DNA from: Caryophanon latum
GTDB taxonomy: Bacteria; Bacillota; Bacilli; Bacillales_A; Planococcaceae
Reading direction: 5' to 3'
DNA: 64,000 bases
Assembly (NCBI RefSeq): GCF_001700325.1
Contig: NZ_MATO01000016.1
Coordinates: 1 to 64,000, forward strand
Shown: in pieces, positions 56,594 to 64,000 of the stretch
How the letters are laid out: each line of letters begins with the position of its first letter
Numbering within the stretch: position 1 is the stretch's first letter
Program-made: the position numbers and the translations under genes
The notes under the pieces: model-generated
What the model saw: the letters and a program-made list of their open reading frames with translations, nothing else
The model's database searches: none
Told to the model about the DNA's origin: nothing

Positions 56594-56631
56594 GATTGAA
56601 TGCACTGCAAGGAGAAAGGAGCTATCGTCGG

Positions 56632-58158
56632 ATGAATGAAGAACAACGACTAGCTAGTCAGCAAATTACAGCACGAAAAAAAGAGGAAAAAGATTATAGT
56701 AGCTACTTTGAGAAAGTATTTACAGCGCCGTCGCTGAAAGATGCAAAAAAGCGCGGTAAAGAGGATATTAACTATCATAAAGACTTTACGATTGATGAAG
56801 CGTTTTTAAATATGGGGGTAGGTCGCAAGTTTTACATTCGTACGTACGGCTGTCAAATGAACGAGCACGACACAGAAGTAATGGCGGGTATTTTCCAGGC
56901 ACTCGGTTACGAATCAACGACAGAAATTGCCGAAGCGGACGTCGTGTTACTGAACACATGTGCGATTCGTGAAAATGCCGAAAACAAAGTGTTTGGAGAG
57001 CTTGGCTTCTTACTGAAATATAAGCGTAAAAACCCAGATATGTTAATCGGTGTATGCGGCTGTATGTCGCAGGAAGAAGCGGTCGTCAACAAAATTTTAA
57101 AGCAATACCAGCACGTTGATATGGTGTTTGGAACGCATAACATTCACCGCCTGCCAAACATTTTAAAAGAGGCATATTTATCAAAAGAAATGGTCGTTGA
57201 AGTATGGTCAAAAGAGGGCGACGTTATTGAAAGTTTACCGAAAAAACGTCTCGGCTCGATTAAAGCATGGGTCAACATTATGTACGGCTGCGACAAGTTT
57301 TGCACGTACTGCATCGTACCATACACACGCGGCAAGGAGCGCTCACGCCGACCAGAAGAAATCATTCAAGAAGTACGTGAGCTTGCTGCACAAGGGTATA
57401 AAGAAATTATGCTGCTTGGGCAAAACGTTAACGCATACGGCAAAGACTTTGACGATATCGAGTATCGTTTAGGCGACTTAATGGACGAGCTGCGCACAAT
57501 CGACATTCCGCGCATTCGCTTCACGACGAGTCACCCGCGCGATTTTGACGATCACTTAATCGAAGTGCTTGCAAAAGGCGGCAATTTAGTTGAGCACATT
57601 CACTTACCAGTACAATCGGGCTCAAATGACATTTTAAAAATTATGGCACGTAAATATACACGCGAGCATTTTTTAACGTTAGTTGATAAAATTAAAGCAG
57701 CGATGCCAAACGTGACGCTGACGACCGACATTATCGTCGGCTACCCGAACGAGACGGAAGAGCAGTTCGAGGAGACGATTAGCTTATACCGTCAAGTCGG
57801 CTTTGATATGGCGTTTACGTACATTTATTCACCGCGCGAAGGTACACCAGCTGCGAAAATGGTTGATAACGTATCGGACGAGGAGAAAAAGCGTCGTCTA
57901 CATCGTTTAAATGAAGTTGTAGCGGAGTATTCTGGTGCCGCGCTGAAAAAGCTTGAAGGAACAGTTGTGGAAGTGCTTGTAGAAGGTAGCAGTAAGCGCC
58001 GCGATGACGTGCTTGCAGGCTATACGCGCAGCAACCGTTTAGTGAACTTCGAGACGGACGTATCGCCAGAAGAGCTTGTCGGACAGCTTGTGAACGTGCG
58101 CATCGTGGAAGCAAAAACACACTCGCTATTAGGAGAGTTTGTAGAAGTAGTGAAATAA
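56632..58158 (+). CDS. miaB: tRNA-2-methylthio-N6-isopentenyladenosine-37 methylthiotransferase MiaB
   Basis: MiaB is a radical SAM enzyme that adds the methylthio group to isopentenyl-A37 of tRNA. The 508-residue protein has a B. subtilis-like N-terminal extension. The UPF0004 domain carries three Cys ([27 protein letters not shown]), the radical SAM motif is [15 protein letters not shown] near 218, and a TRAM domain lies at the C-terminus (about 440-505). ATG 56632 follows GAAAGGAG. YmcA follows closely, as in B. subtilis. Confidence 0.97.
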   Translation: MNEEQRLASQQITARKKEEKDYSSYFEKVFTAPSLKDAKKRGKEDINYHKDFTIDEAFLNMGVGRKFYIRTYGCQMNEHDTEVMAGIFQALGYESTTEIAEADVVLLNTCAIRENAENKVFGELGFLLKYKRKNPDMLIGVCGCMSQEEAVVNKILKQYQHVDMVFGTHNIHRLPNILKEAYLSKEMVVEVWSKEGDVIESLPKKRLGSIKAWVNIMYGCDKFCTYCIVPYTRGKERSRRPEEIIQEVRELAAQGYKEIMLLGQNVNAYGKDFDDIEYRLGDLMDELRTIDIPRIRFTTSHPRDFDDHLIEVLAKGGNLVEHIHLPVQSGSNDILKIMARKYTREHFLTLVDKIKAAMPNVTLTTDIIVGYPNETEEQFEETISLYRQVGFDMAFTYIYSPREGTPAAKMVDNVSDEEKKRRLHRLNEVVAEYSGAALKKLEGTVVEVLVEGSSKRRDDVLAGYTRSNRLVNFETDVSPEELVGQLVNVRIVEAKTHSLLGEFVEVVK

Positions 58159-58173
58159 GAAGGGGTGGATGAG

Positions 58174-58608
58174 ATGTCGACGTATTATACGAAAGACCAA
58201 ATTATCGAAAAAGCAAAAGAGCTAGCCCACATGATTGCCAATACAGAAGAAGTCGCGTTTTTTAAACAGGCGGAAGCGCAAATTAATGAAAATCAATTTG
58301 TGCGCGAAAAAATTGCATCAATGAAAACACTACAAAAGCAAGCGGTCAATTTCCAGCACTTAGGGAAAGAGCAAGCGTTTATGAAAATGGAGCAAAAAAT
58401 TGAGCAAATTGAAGCGGAAATTGATGCGTTGCCGATCGTGCAGCAGTTTAAGCAATCGCAAGTTGACGTCAATTACATTTTACAGCTCGTTTCTAACAGC
58501 ATTGCGAACAACGTAACGAACGAAATTATTGAATCGACAGGTGGCGACTTGCTGCGCGGTGAAACAGGCGCGAAGGTGGCACATACTGCTAGCAATAGTT
58601 GCTCGTAA
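58174..58608 (+). CDS. ymcA: YmcA/RicA family regulator of RNase Y
   Basis: A 144-residue helical protein. In B. subtilis YmcA (RicA) forms a complex with YlbF and YaaT that directs RNase Y, encoded here at 47 kb, and affects competence and biofilm. The sequence KAKELAHMIANTEEVAFFKQ and QSQVDVNYILQLVSNSIANN are typical. A Cys near the C-terminus (SNSCS) may help bind the iron-sulfur cluster known for the complex. ATG 58174 follows AAGGGGTGGATG. CotE, normally next, is missing. Confidence 0.92.
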   Translation: MSTYYTKDQIIEKAKELAHMIANTEEVAFFKQAEAQINENQFVREKIASMKTLQKQAVNFQHLGKEQAFMKMEQKIEQIEAEIDALPIVQQFKQSQVDVNYILQLVSNSIANNVTNEIIESTGGDLLRGETGAKVAHTASNSCS

Positions 58609-58613
58609 CGAAC

Positions 58614-58656
58614 GGTCATCTACACACATGTATTGTGCTGTAGATGGCTTTTTTTG
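58614..58656 (+). terminator. miaB-ymcA terminator
   Basis: GTCATCTACA and TGTAGATGGC form the stem, with a T run. Confidence 0.88.
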
Positions 58657-58774
58657 TGCGTTCACAGTAGGAAATCATCGATATTTAGTAAAATCGATGC
58701 ATGAATACGGTTGAATACTGTAAAAAGTGGGAACATAACGGGTAACCGATTAACACGATTAGGGAGGACGGACG

Positions 58775-60925
58775 ATGACATTAAATGCACATGTTCAGCA
58801 AGAAAAAAAGGCACTTATGCAGTGGCTTATTCGATTAGGAGAACAAATTCAAGATGGGACAGTCATTTTAGATGCCACGAGTGCTTCTCCCGAAATTTTA
58901 CATTGCAATGAGGCATTTACGAAAATGATGCACGGCGATGCGGACGTATTGAAGGAAAAACAGCTGCACCATTTTAACGACGATGTGACGCAGCAGGAGT
59001 TGTATCAGCGCTTTTATTTTACATTAGCAACAGGACAACAGCAGCAGCTTACAGTCATTACGAAGCGCGGAGATGACACGACGTTTTGGAATGAAGTAAG
59101 CGGTTACCCGATTAGCTCAACACAAGGCGATGTACTATTATTTTTTTGCATTTGCCGCGACGTGACAAGTGCGATTAATGACGGGGTGTTTTCAAATATT
59201 GAAAAGGATGTGTACGCCTCAATTCATGAGGAACGTTCATTGCAATCGACGCTGTATGATGTGTGCGAGCAAGTGCGTTTATTTATGCGACGCCCTGTAT
59301 ATACGGTCATTTGCTTAAAGAAAAACAATCAATTTTATATTGCGGGGAAAAATGATACGTTCAAGCAGTGGCATGAGCGCAATGAACAAGCGTTTCGTGC
59401 AGGACCTTACATATACGATGAGGAGGAAATGATCGTCAGCAATCGGCTATGGCATCATAACCGTACGTTGTTCCAAGAGCAAGACATTCATTGCGTCTGG
59501 CAGCAGCGCATTAACAATCAGCAGCAACGAATGGTCGCGCATTTTTCAGTGTACGTCGACGGCAGCGTGAGGCTCACTGCACAGGAGCGCATGTACTTGC
59601 AGCGCGTCACAAACTTGCTTAATGTGTATTTACAAGTGCAGCAACAAAAGGAGGAAATCGAGCGCTTAGCATACACCGATTATTACTCGACGTTGCCAAA
59701 TCATAAATATTTCACGACATCGATGCAAACGATATATCGTCAACGCAAAGACGGCCATATTGTCATTTTAGAAATTAGCGAGTCGCAGCACATTATTGAC
59801 TTGTATGGACGTGAAGGTATGAGTCGTTTAATGGAGCAAATGGCAAATCAAATGCAGCAGCTTGTCGGCGAGCCGATTTTACTTGCGCGATATGACAACG
59901 CGTCGCTGATCGTGTGCAATGACCGGCAGTACAATATGAAAAAGTTAAACGCGCACATTTTAGATAATTTAACGAGTGCGGCGTATGAACTAAAGGAACA
60001 TAAAATGTACATTACGCTCAAAGTTGGTGTGAGCAAATATAGCGCTGAGACGAATTGGGAAGAGGCGATTCACCATGCGGAAATTGCGCTATCAGATGCG
60101 CGCAAAAGCATAGGTACAGTGATGCGCATGTACGATGAATCGTTAAAGCAAAACTTACAAAAGGAAATGGATTTATTGACGCATTTGCTTGAAGACTTGC
60201 AGCAACGCAAGCTTCAAGTATATTTGCAGCCACAAGTTGATTTACGCACAGGGGAAATTGTATCGTTTGAGGCACTCGCACGTTGGCATAGCGAACTGCT
60301 CGGCTTCGTGTCGCCGGCTGAATTTATTCGCGTCGCTGAAAATGCAGGCAAAATTCATAAGCTCGATATGTATATTTTGCATCTCGTGCTCGAATGGCAA
60401 AGTGAGCGCAAACGAAAAGGCTTACCGATGTACCCGGTATCTGTCAACATTTCAGCTGATCATTTTTATTACCCGACGTTCGTCGAAGATTTCACGAAAA
60501 AAGTCGATCGTTTCAACATTGAGCATGAGCTAATTAAAGTGGAAGTGACCGAAAGCATTGAGCTAAACGATATGCAGCGTGCGAAATGCATTATTTCGGA
60601 GCTGACGGAGCTTGGTTTTGATGTGTCGATGGATGATTTTGGTGTAGGGTATTCGTCGCTTAGCTATTTACAGCAGCTGCCGTTTCGTGAAATTAAAATC
60701 GATCGCAGCTTCATTAACAATTTAATCGATCAGCGTATGCACGCGGTTATGCGAACGATTGTGCAGCTGTCGAAGGACTTGTCGCTGCGCTCGGTAGCAG
60801 AAGGTATTGAAACACCAGAGCAGCAGCAAAAAATGCTAGACATTGGCTGCGATATCGGGCAAGGCTATTACTTTTATCGACCGATGCCGCTGCATGAAAT
60901 TGATGACATTTTGTATAAGAAATAA
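58775..60925 (+). CDS. PAS-GGDEF(degenerate)-EAL c-di-GMP phosphodiesterase
   Basis: A 716-residue signalling protein without clear membrane helices. The N-terminal PAS domain (about 25-130, ILDATSASPEILHCNEAF, FWNEVSGYPI) is LOV-like in sequence but lacks the flavin-binding Cys. A middle region of about 140-290 is perhaps GAF. The GGDEF domain has lost its motif (ARYDNASLIVC in its place), so it cannot make c-di-GMP by the known mechanism. The EAL domain keeps EALARW, VNIS, EVTES, MDDFGVGYSS, IKIDRSF and AEGIET, so it should hydrolyse c-di-GMP. ATG 58775 follows AGGGAGG. It occupies the cotE position before mutS. Confidence 0.92.
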   Translation: MTLNAHVQQEKKALMQWLIRLGEQIQDGTVILDATSASPEILHCNEAFTKMMHGDADVLKEKQLHHFNDDVTQQELYQRFYFTLATGQQQQLTVITKRGDDTTFWNEVSGYPISSTQGDVLLFFCICRDVTSAINDGVFSNIEKDVYASIHEERSLQSTLYDVCEQVRLFMRRPVYTVICLKKNNQFYIAGKNDTFKQWHERNEQAFRAGPYIYDEEEMIVSNRLWHHNRTLFQEQDIHCVWQQRINNQQQRMVAHFSVYVDGSVRLTAQERMYLQRVTNLLNVYLQVQQQKEEIERLAYTDYYSTLPNHKYFTTSMQTIYRQRKDGHIVILEISESQHIIDLYGREGMSRLMEQMANQMQQLVGEPILLARYDNASLIVCNDRQYNMKKLNAHILDNLTSAAYELKEHKMYITLKVGVSKYSAETNWEEAIHHAEIALSDARKSIGTVMRMYDESLKQNLQKEMDLLTHLLEDLQQRKLQVYLQPQVDLRTGEIVSFEALARWHSELLGFVSPAEFIRVAENAGKIHKLDMYILHLVLEWQSERKRKGLPMYPVSVNISADHFYYPTFVEDFTKKVDRFNIEHELIKVEVTESIELNDMQRAKCIISELTELGFDVSMDDFGVGYSSLSYLQQLPFREIKIDRSFINNLIDQRMHAVMRTIVQLSKDLSLRSVAEGIETPEQQQKMLDIGCDIGQGYYFYRPMPLHEIDDILYKK

Positions 60926-60929
60926 CGAT

Positions 60930-60968
60930 AAAATCATTCGAAGCGCGCATGTTTCGAGTGATTTTTTC
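60930..60968 (+). terminator. Terminator after the EAL gene
   Basis: AAAATCATTCGAA and TTTCGAGTGATTTT form the stem; T residues follow. Confidence 0.85.
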
Positions 60969-61014
60969 GTCTGCGTAGAGCAATCGCTTTTACGATACAG
61001 ACGTTTGCGCTTTT

Positions 61015-61023
61015 TGTTATAAT
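61015..61023 (+). promoter_or_regulatory. Candidate mutS promoter (extended -10)
   Basis: TGTTATAAT is an extended -10 at 61015-61023. The -35 (GATACA at 60994) is weak. Confidence 0.5.
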
Positions 61024-61125
61024 AAAGAAATGTTTAAAGCTTGTGGATTAGCGATTCATTCGCTGTATGTATATTTCGCTAATCGATAATGTCCAGAAGT
61101 AATGATAATGAGTGAGGTTTTATAT

Positions 61126-63756
61126 ATGGCACATACGCCAATGATGTTGCAATACTTAGAAATTAAAGAAAACTACAAAGACGCTTTTTTATTTTTCCGA
61201 CTAGGCGACTTTTACGAACTATTTTTTAGCGATGCTGAGCGTGCGTCCCAACTGCTTGAAATTACGCTGACGAGCCGATCAGGTGACGGTGATAATCGCA
61301 TTCCAATGTGTGGCGTGCCGCATCATTCGGTGCAAGGATACATCGAAACGCTCGTTGCAAAAGGCTATAAAGTAGCGCTTTGTGAGCAGGTGGAAGACCC
61401 AAAAATGACAAAAGGTGTCGTGAAGCGTGAAGTTGTACAGCTCATCACGCCGGGAACGATTACGCAAGGGAAAACGATCGATGGCAAAACGAACCATTAT
61501 TTAGCGGCAGCAACGAAGGAATCAAACGGCTATGCGCTTGCCTATTTAGACGTATCAACAGGCGAAGCGGTCGCGCAAATGATTGATGGTGATGAACGTG
61601 CGCTGCTCAATCAATTAAATGCTTACAACATGAAGGAACTTGTTGTGGAGGAAACGTTTTACGATGCATTCGTCGAGCAAGCGGCAAACGCAGGTGTCGT
61701 GTTATCGATTGCGAAAAATAGCATCGTCGCAGAAAGTGTTGCACCGTTTATCGTTGACGTGCCAAGCTACATGGAGCACGCATGCACGCAGTTACTGTCA
61801 TACGTTGAGCAAACGCAAATGCGCGCGCTTACGCATTTACAGCCGTTTACGTTTAATGAAGCGGAGCATTATTTACGCATCGATACGAACTCAAAGCGCA
61901 ATTTAGAGCTTATTCAGTCGATTCGCGGTGGCGATACGAAAGGGACGTTACTTTGGCTCGTCGATGAAACGGTGACGGCGATGGGGGGACGCAAGCTAAA
62001 GCAATGGATGCATCAGCCGCTTGCAAGTAAACGTTTGATTGAGCAGCGCCAGCAATTCGTTTCGGACTTTCTAGATGAATTTTTCGTGCGTGCTGAGCTT
62101 CAGGAGTTACTGAAAAAAGTGTACGACTTAGAGCGTTTAGCAGGGCGCGTCGCATTTGGCAGTGTCGGTGGGCGCGACTTAGCCCAGCTGCGCGATTCAC
62201 TGCGTCAAGTGCCAGCCATTTATGCACAGCTTGCTTCTGCACAATCGCCGACGCTACGTCAATTTGCGAGCAAGCTTGACCAATGTACAGATATTGAAGC
62301 GCTACTAGCACAGGCGATTACCGATCATCCACCGCTGACGATCAAAGACGGCGATGTTATTCGCGACGGTTATAACGCGAGATTAGACGAGCTGCGCGAT
62401 GCATCGCGTAACGGCAAAGATTGGATTGCCCAGCTCGAACAGCGCGAGCGCGATTTACTCGGTATAAAAAATTTAAAAATCGGCTACAATCGCATTTTTG
62501 GCTATTATATTGAGCTGACGAAATCGTACGTGCACCATGCCGATTTATCTCGTTACGAGCGCAAGCAAACGTTAGCGAATGCCGAGCGTTACATTACGCA
62601 GGAGCTAAAGGAAAAAGAGGCGCTCATTTTAAACGCACAGGAGGAAAGTTTAGAGCTTGAGTACCGTTTATTCGTCGAGCTACGTGAGCAGTTAAAGGCG
62701 TTCATTCCGCGCGTCCAAGCACTTGCTGCACACATTAGCGAGCTTGATGTGTACATGAGCTTTGCGCAAATTGCTGAAAAATATCATTTCGTGAAGCCGG
62801 TATTTCATGACGGACGAGCGATGCGCATTGTGAACGGTCGTCACCCGGTCGTTGAAAAAATGCTCGGCAAGCAAACGTACGTGCCAAACGACTGCGTGCT
62901 AGAGGAAAATAGCAACATGTATTTAATTACCGGACCGAACATGTCGGGGAAAAGTACGTATATGCGTCAAGTTGCGCTCATTTTAGTGCTTGCGCAAATG
63001 GGTTGCTACGTGCCGGCAGATGAGGCGTTTTTACCTGTTACCGATCAAATTTTCACGCGTATCGGAGCAGCAGACGACGTAGCATCTGGGCAGTCGACGT
63101 TCATGGTCGAAATGATGGAATCACAGCACGCCATTACGCATGCGACCGCAAACAGCTTGCTATTATTTGATGAAATCGGACGCGGTACATCGACGTATGA
63201 CGGCATGAGCTTAGCGCAGGCGATGATGGAATACATTCATGAGGAAATTGGTGCCAATACGCTATTTTCGACGCATTACCACGAGCTAACGACACTTGAA
63301 GACGCATTGCCACGATTAAAAAATGTACATGTCGCAGCAGCGGAGCAGGATGGCAAAGTCGTATTCCTGCATAAAGTAAAAGACGGTGCCGCAGACCAAT
63401 CGTACGGTATTCACGTCGCAGAGCTGGCCGAACTACCAAAGCCGATTTTAACTCGTGCACAGCAACTTTTAGAGACGTTTGAAGCGCAAAGCGGAGACGT
63501 ACAAATTGTTGAACGCATCGTTGAAAAGCCAGTCGAAGTAGTAAAAGAGATCATTGTCGAAAAGCCAGTTGAAGTAATCGTCGAGCGCATCGTTGAAAAA
63601 GACGCAAGCGCCGAGCAGTTATCCTTGTTTAGCGAAGAAATGACGCCACAGCAAAAGCAAGCACTCGCAAAAATCGAGCAGTGCAGCGTACTCAACACAA
63701 CGCCATTTGAAGCGTTACAACTGTTAAATGAATTACAGCAGTTGTTGAAAAAATAA
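61126..63756 (+). CDS. mutS: DNA mismatch repair protein MutS
   Basis: MutS recognises mismatches and recruits MutL. The 876 residues show the mismatch-reading Phe-x-Glu in GDFYELF (29-31), the connector, lever and clamp domains, then the ATPase with Walker A TGPNMSGKST near 603 and LLFDEIGRGTSTYDG. Near the C-terminus lies a Glu/Val-rich stretch with VEKPVEV twice, then EQLSLF, which fits the sliding-clamp-binding consensus also found at the end of PolC. It is slightly longer than B. subtilis MutS (about 858) because of that stretch. ATG 61126 follows GTGAGG. Confidence 0.97.
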   Translation: MAHTPMMLQYLEIKENYKDAFLFFRLGDFYELFFSDAERASQLLEITLTSRSGDGDNRIPMCGVPHHSVQGYIETLVAKGYKVALCEQVEDPKMTKGVVKREVVQLITPGTITQGKTIDGKTNHYLAAATKESNGYALAYLDVSTGEAVAQMIDGDERALLNQLNAYNMKELVVEETFYDAFVEQAANAGVVLSIAKNSIVAESVAPFIVDVPSYMEHACTQLLSYVEQTQMRALTHLQPFTFNEAEHYLRIDTNSKRNLELIQSIRGGDTKGTLLWLVDETVTAMGGRKLKQWMHQPLASKRLIEQRQQFVSDFLDEFFVRAELQELLKKVYDLERLAGRVAFGSVGGRDLAQLRDSLRQVPAIYAQLASAQSPTLRQFASKLDQCTDIEALLAQAITDHPPLTIKDGDVIRDGYNARLDELRDASRNGKDWIAQLEQRERDLLGIKNLKIGYNRIFGYYIELTKSYVHHADLSRYERKQTLANAERYITQELKEKEALILNAQEESLELEYRLFVELREQLKAFIPRVQALAAHISELDVYMSFAQIAEKYHFVKPVFHDGRAMRIVNGRHPVVEKMLGKQTYVPNDCVLEENSNMYLITGPNMSGKSTYMRQVALILVLAQMGCYVPADEAFLPVTDQIFTRIGAADDVASGQSTFMVEMMESQHAITHATANSLLLFDEIGRGTSTYDGMSLAQAMMEYIHEEIGANTLFSTHYHELTTLEDALPRLKNVHVAAAEQDGKVVFLHKVKDGAADQSYGIHVAELAELPKPILTRAQQLLETFEAQSGDVQIVERIVEKPVEVVKEIIVEKPVEVIVERIVEKDASAEQLSLFSEEMTPQQKQALAKIEQCSVLNTTPFEALQLLNELQQLLKK

Positions 63757-63797
63757 ACGTATTGTGGCTCTATTTTAGAGAAAGATTTTGTAATATG

Positions 63798-64000
63798 TCA
63801 TAGCAAGCGTGTTGATACGCCAATAAGTGGGCAGTACGCATATGGCGGCTCGCTTTGTCTCTGCGATTACTCGAGACAGAAAAACATGTGCTCCTGCGGT
63901 TACTCGTCGCAGAAGTTCTGGGGCTCGGCGGCGAACACGATGTTTGTCATGAAGGTGGTGCCACATGGACGTGGCGCTCACCACCTTCCTCAAGCCTCCG
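63798..64000 (-). repeat. Long hairpin element with tail and 38-nt hairpin (cut by window end)
   Basis: Read on the minus strand from the window end: GAGGCTTGAGG, the 38-nt hairpin (63951-63988), ATCGTGTTCGCCGCCGAGCC, GACGAGTAACCGCAGGAGC, CTCGAGTAATCGCAGAGAC, AAAGCGAGCCGCC, and the tail ATCAACACGCTTGCT. The order equals that of window positions 1-118 preceded by the block at 5010-5090. No gene, and no mutL, lies between 63757 and the end. Confidence 0.85.

Overview
The window looks like a chromosomal core segment of a low-to-medium GC Firmicute, order Bacillales, most like the Planococcaceae. The gene order is the conserved Bacillales backbone: uppS-cdsA-dxr-rseP-proS-polC, then rimP-nusA-ylxR-ylxQ-infB-ylxP-rbfA-truB-ribF-rpsO-pnp-mlpA, asd-dapA-rnjB-ftsK, ymfC with a nucleoside ABC transporter, ymfF-ymfH-ymfI, ymfK-rodZ-pgsA-cinA-recA-rny, ymdB, korAB, miaB-ymcA and mutS. 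Nearly every gene is on the + strand. Several genes that sit between these neighbours in Bacillus subtilis are missing, including the sporulation genes spoVFAB, spoVS and cotE. That fits an asporogenous lineage (Caryophanon or Kurthia are candidates), but the species cannot be decided from the sequence.

Layout. 0.4-4.5 kb: isoprenoid and phospholipid genes plus a site-2 protease. 5.2-12.3 kb: prolyl-tRNA synthetase and the replicative polymerase PolC. 12.5-24.2 kb: translation and RNA metabolism. 25-31.7 kb: lysine/DAP synthesis, RNase J2 and the DNA translocase. 31.9-37.9 kb: GntR regulator and BMP-family nucleoside uptake system. 38.3-46.8 kb: M16 peptidases, an EF-P modification reductase, cell-shape and membrane genes, recA. 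47-51.3 kb: RNase Y, an S-layer-homology protein, YmdB. 51.7-54.3 kb: 2-oxoacid:ferredoxin oxidoreductase. 54.9-63.8 kb: a transglutaminase-like protein, miaB, ymcA, a c-di-GMP protein and mutS.

The most striking feature is that polC is split by a 909-bp group II intron without an intron-encoded protein (10033-10941). It lies directly after the codons for the catalytic Asp residues of the palm. Removing it restores one 1447-residue PolC reading frame exactly. Domain IV of the intron carries a copy of the genome's own hairpin repeat.

The second striking feature is that family of long GC-rich palindromic repeats in most of the larger intergenic gaps, in both orientations. Copies differ in sequence, but opposite arms change together, so the fold is kept. 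The family is modular: two base types (A and B) share one inner stem, and there are an optional 38-nt hairpin, a recurrent tail and terminal inverted repeats.

Other points of note are a BMP nucleoside-binding lipoprotein gene broken by one in-frame TAA, an InfB lacking the usual N-terminal domain, an SOS box and promoter at recA, and candidate operators upstream of korAB and ymfC.
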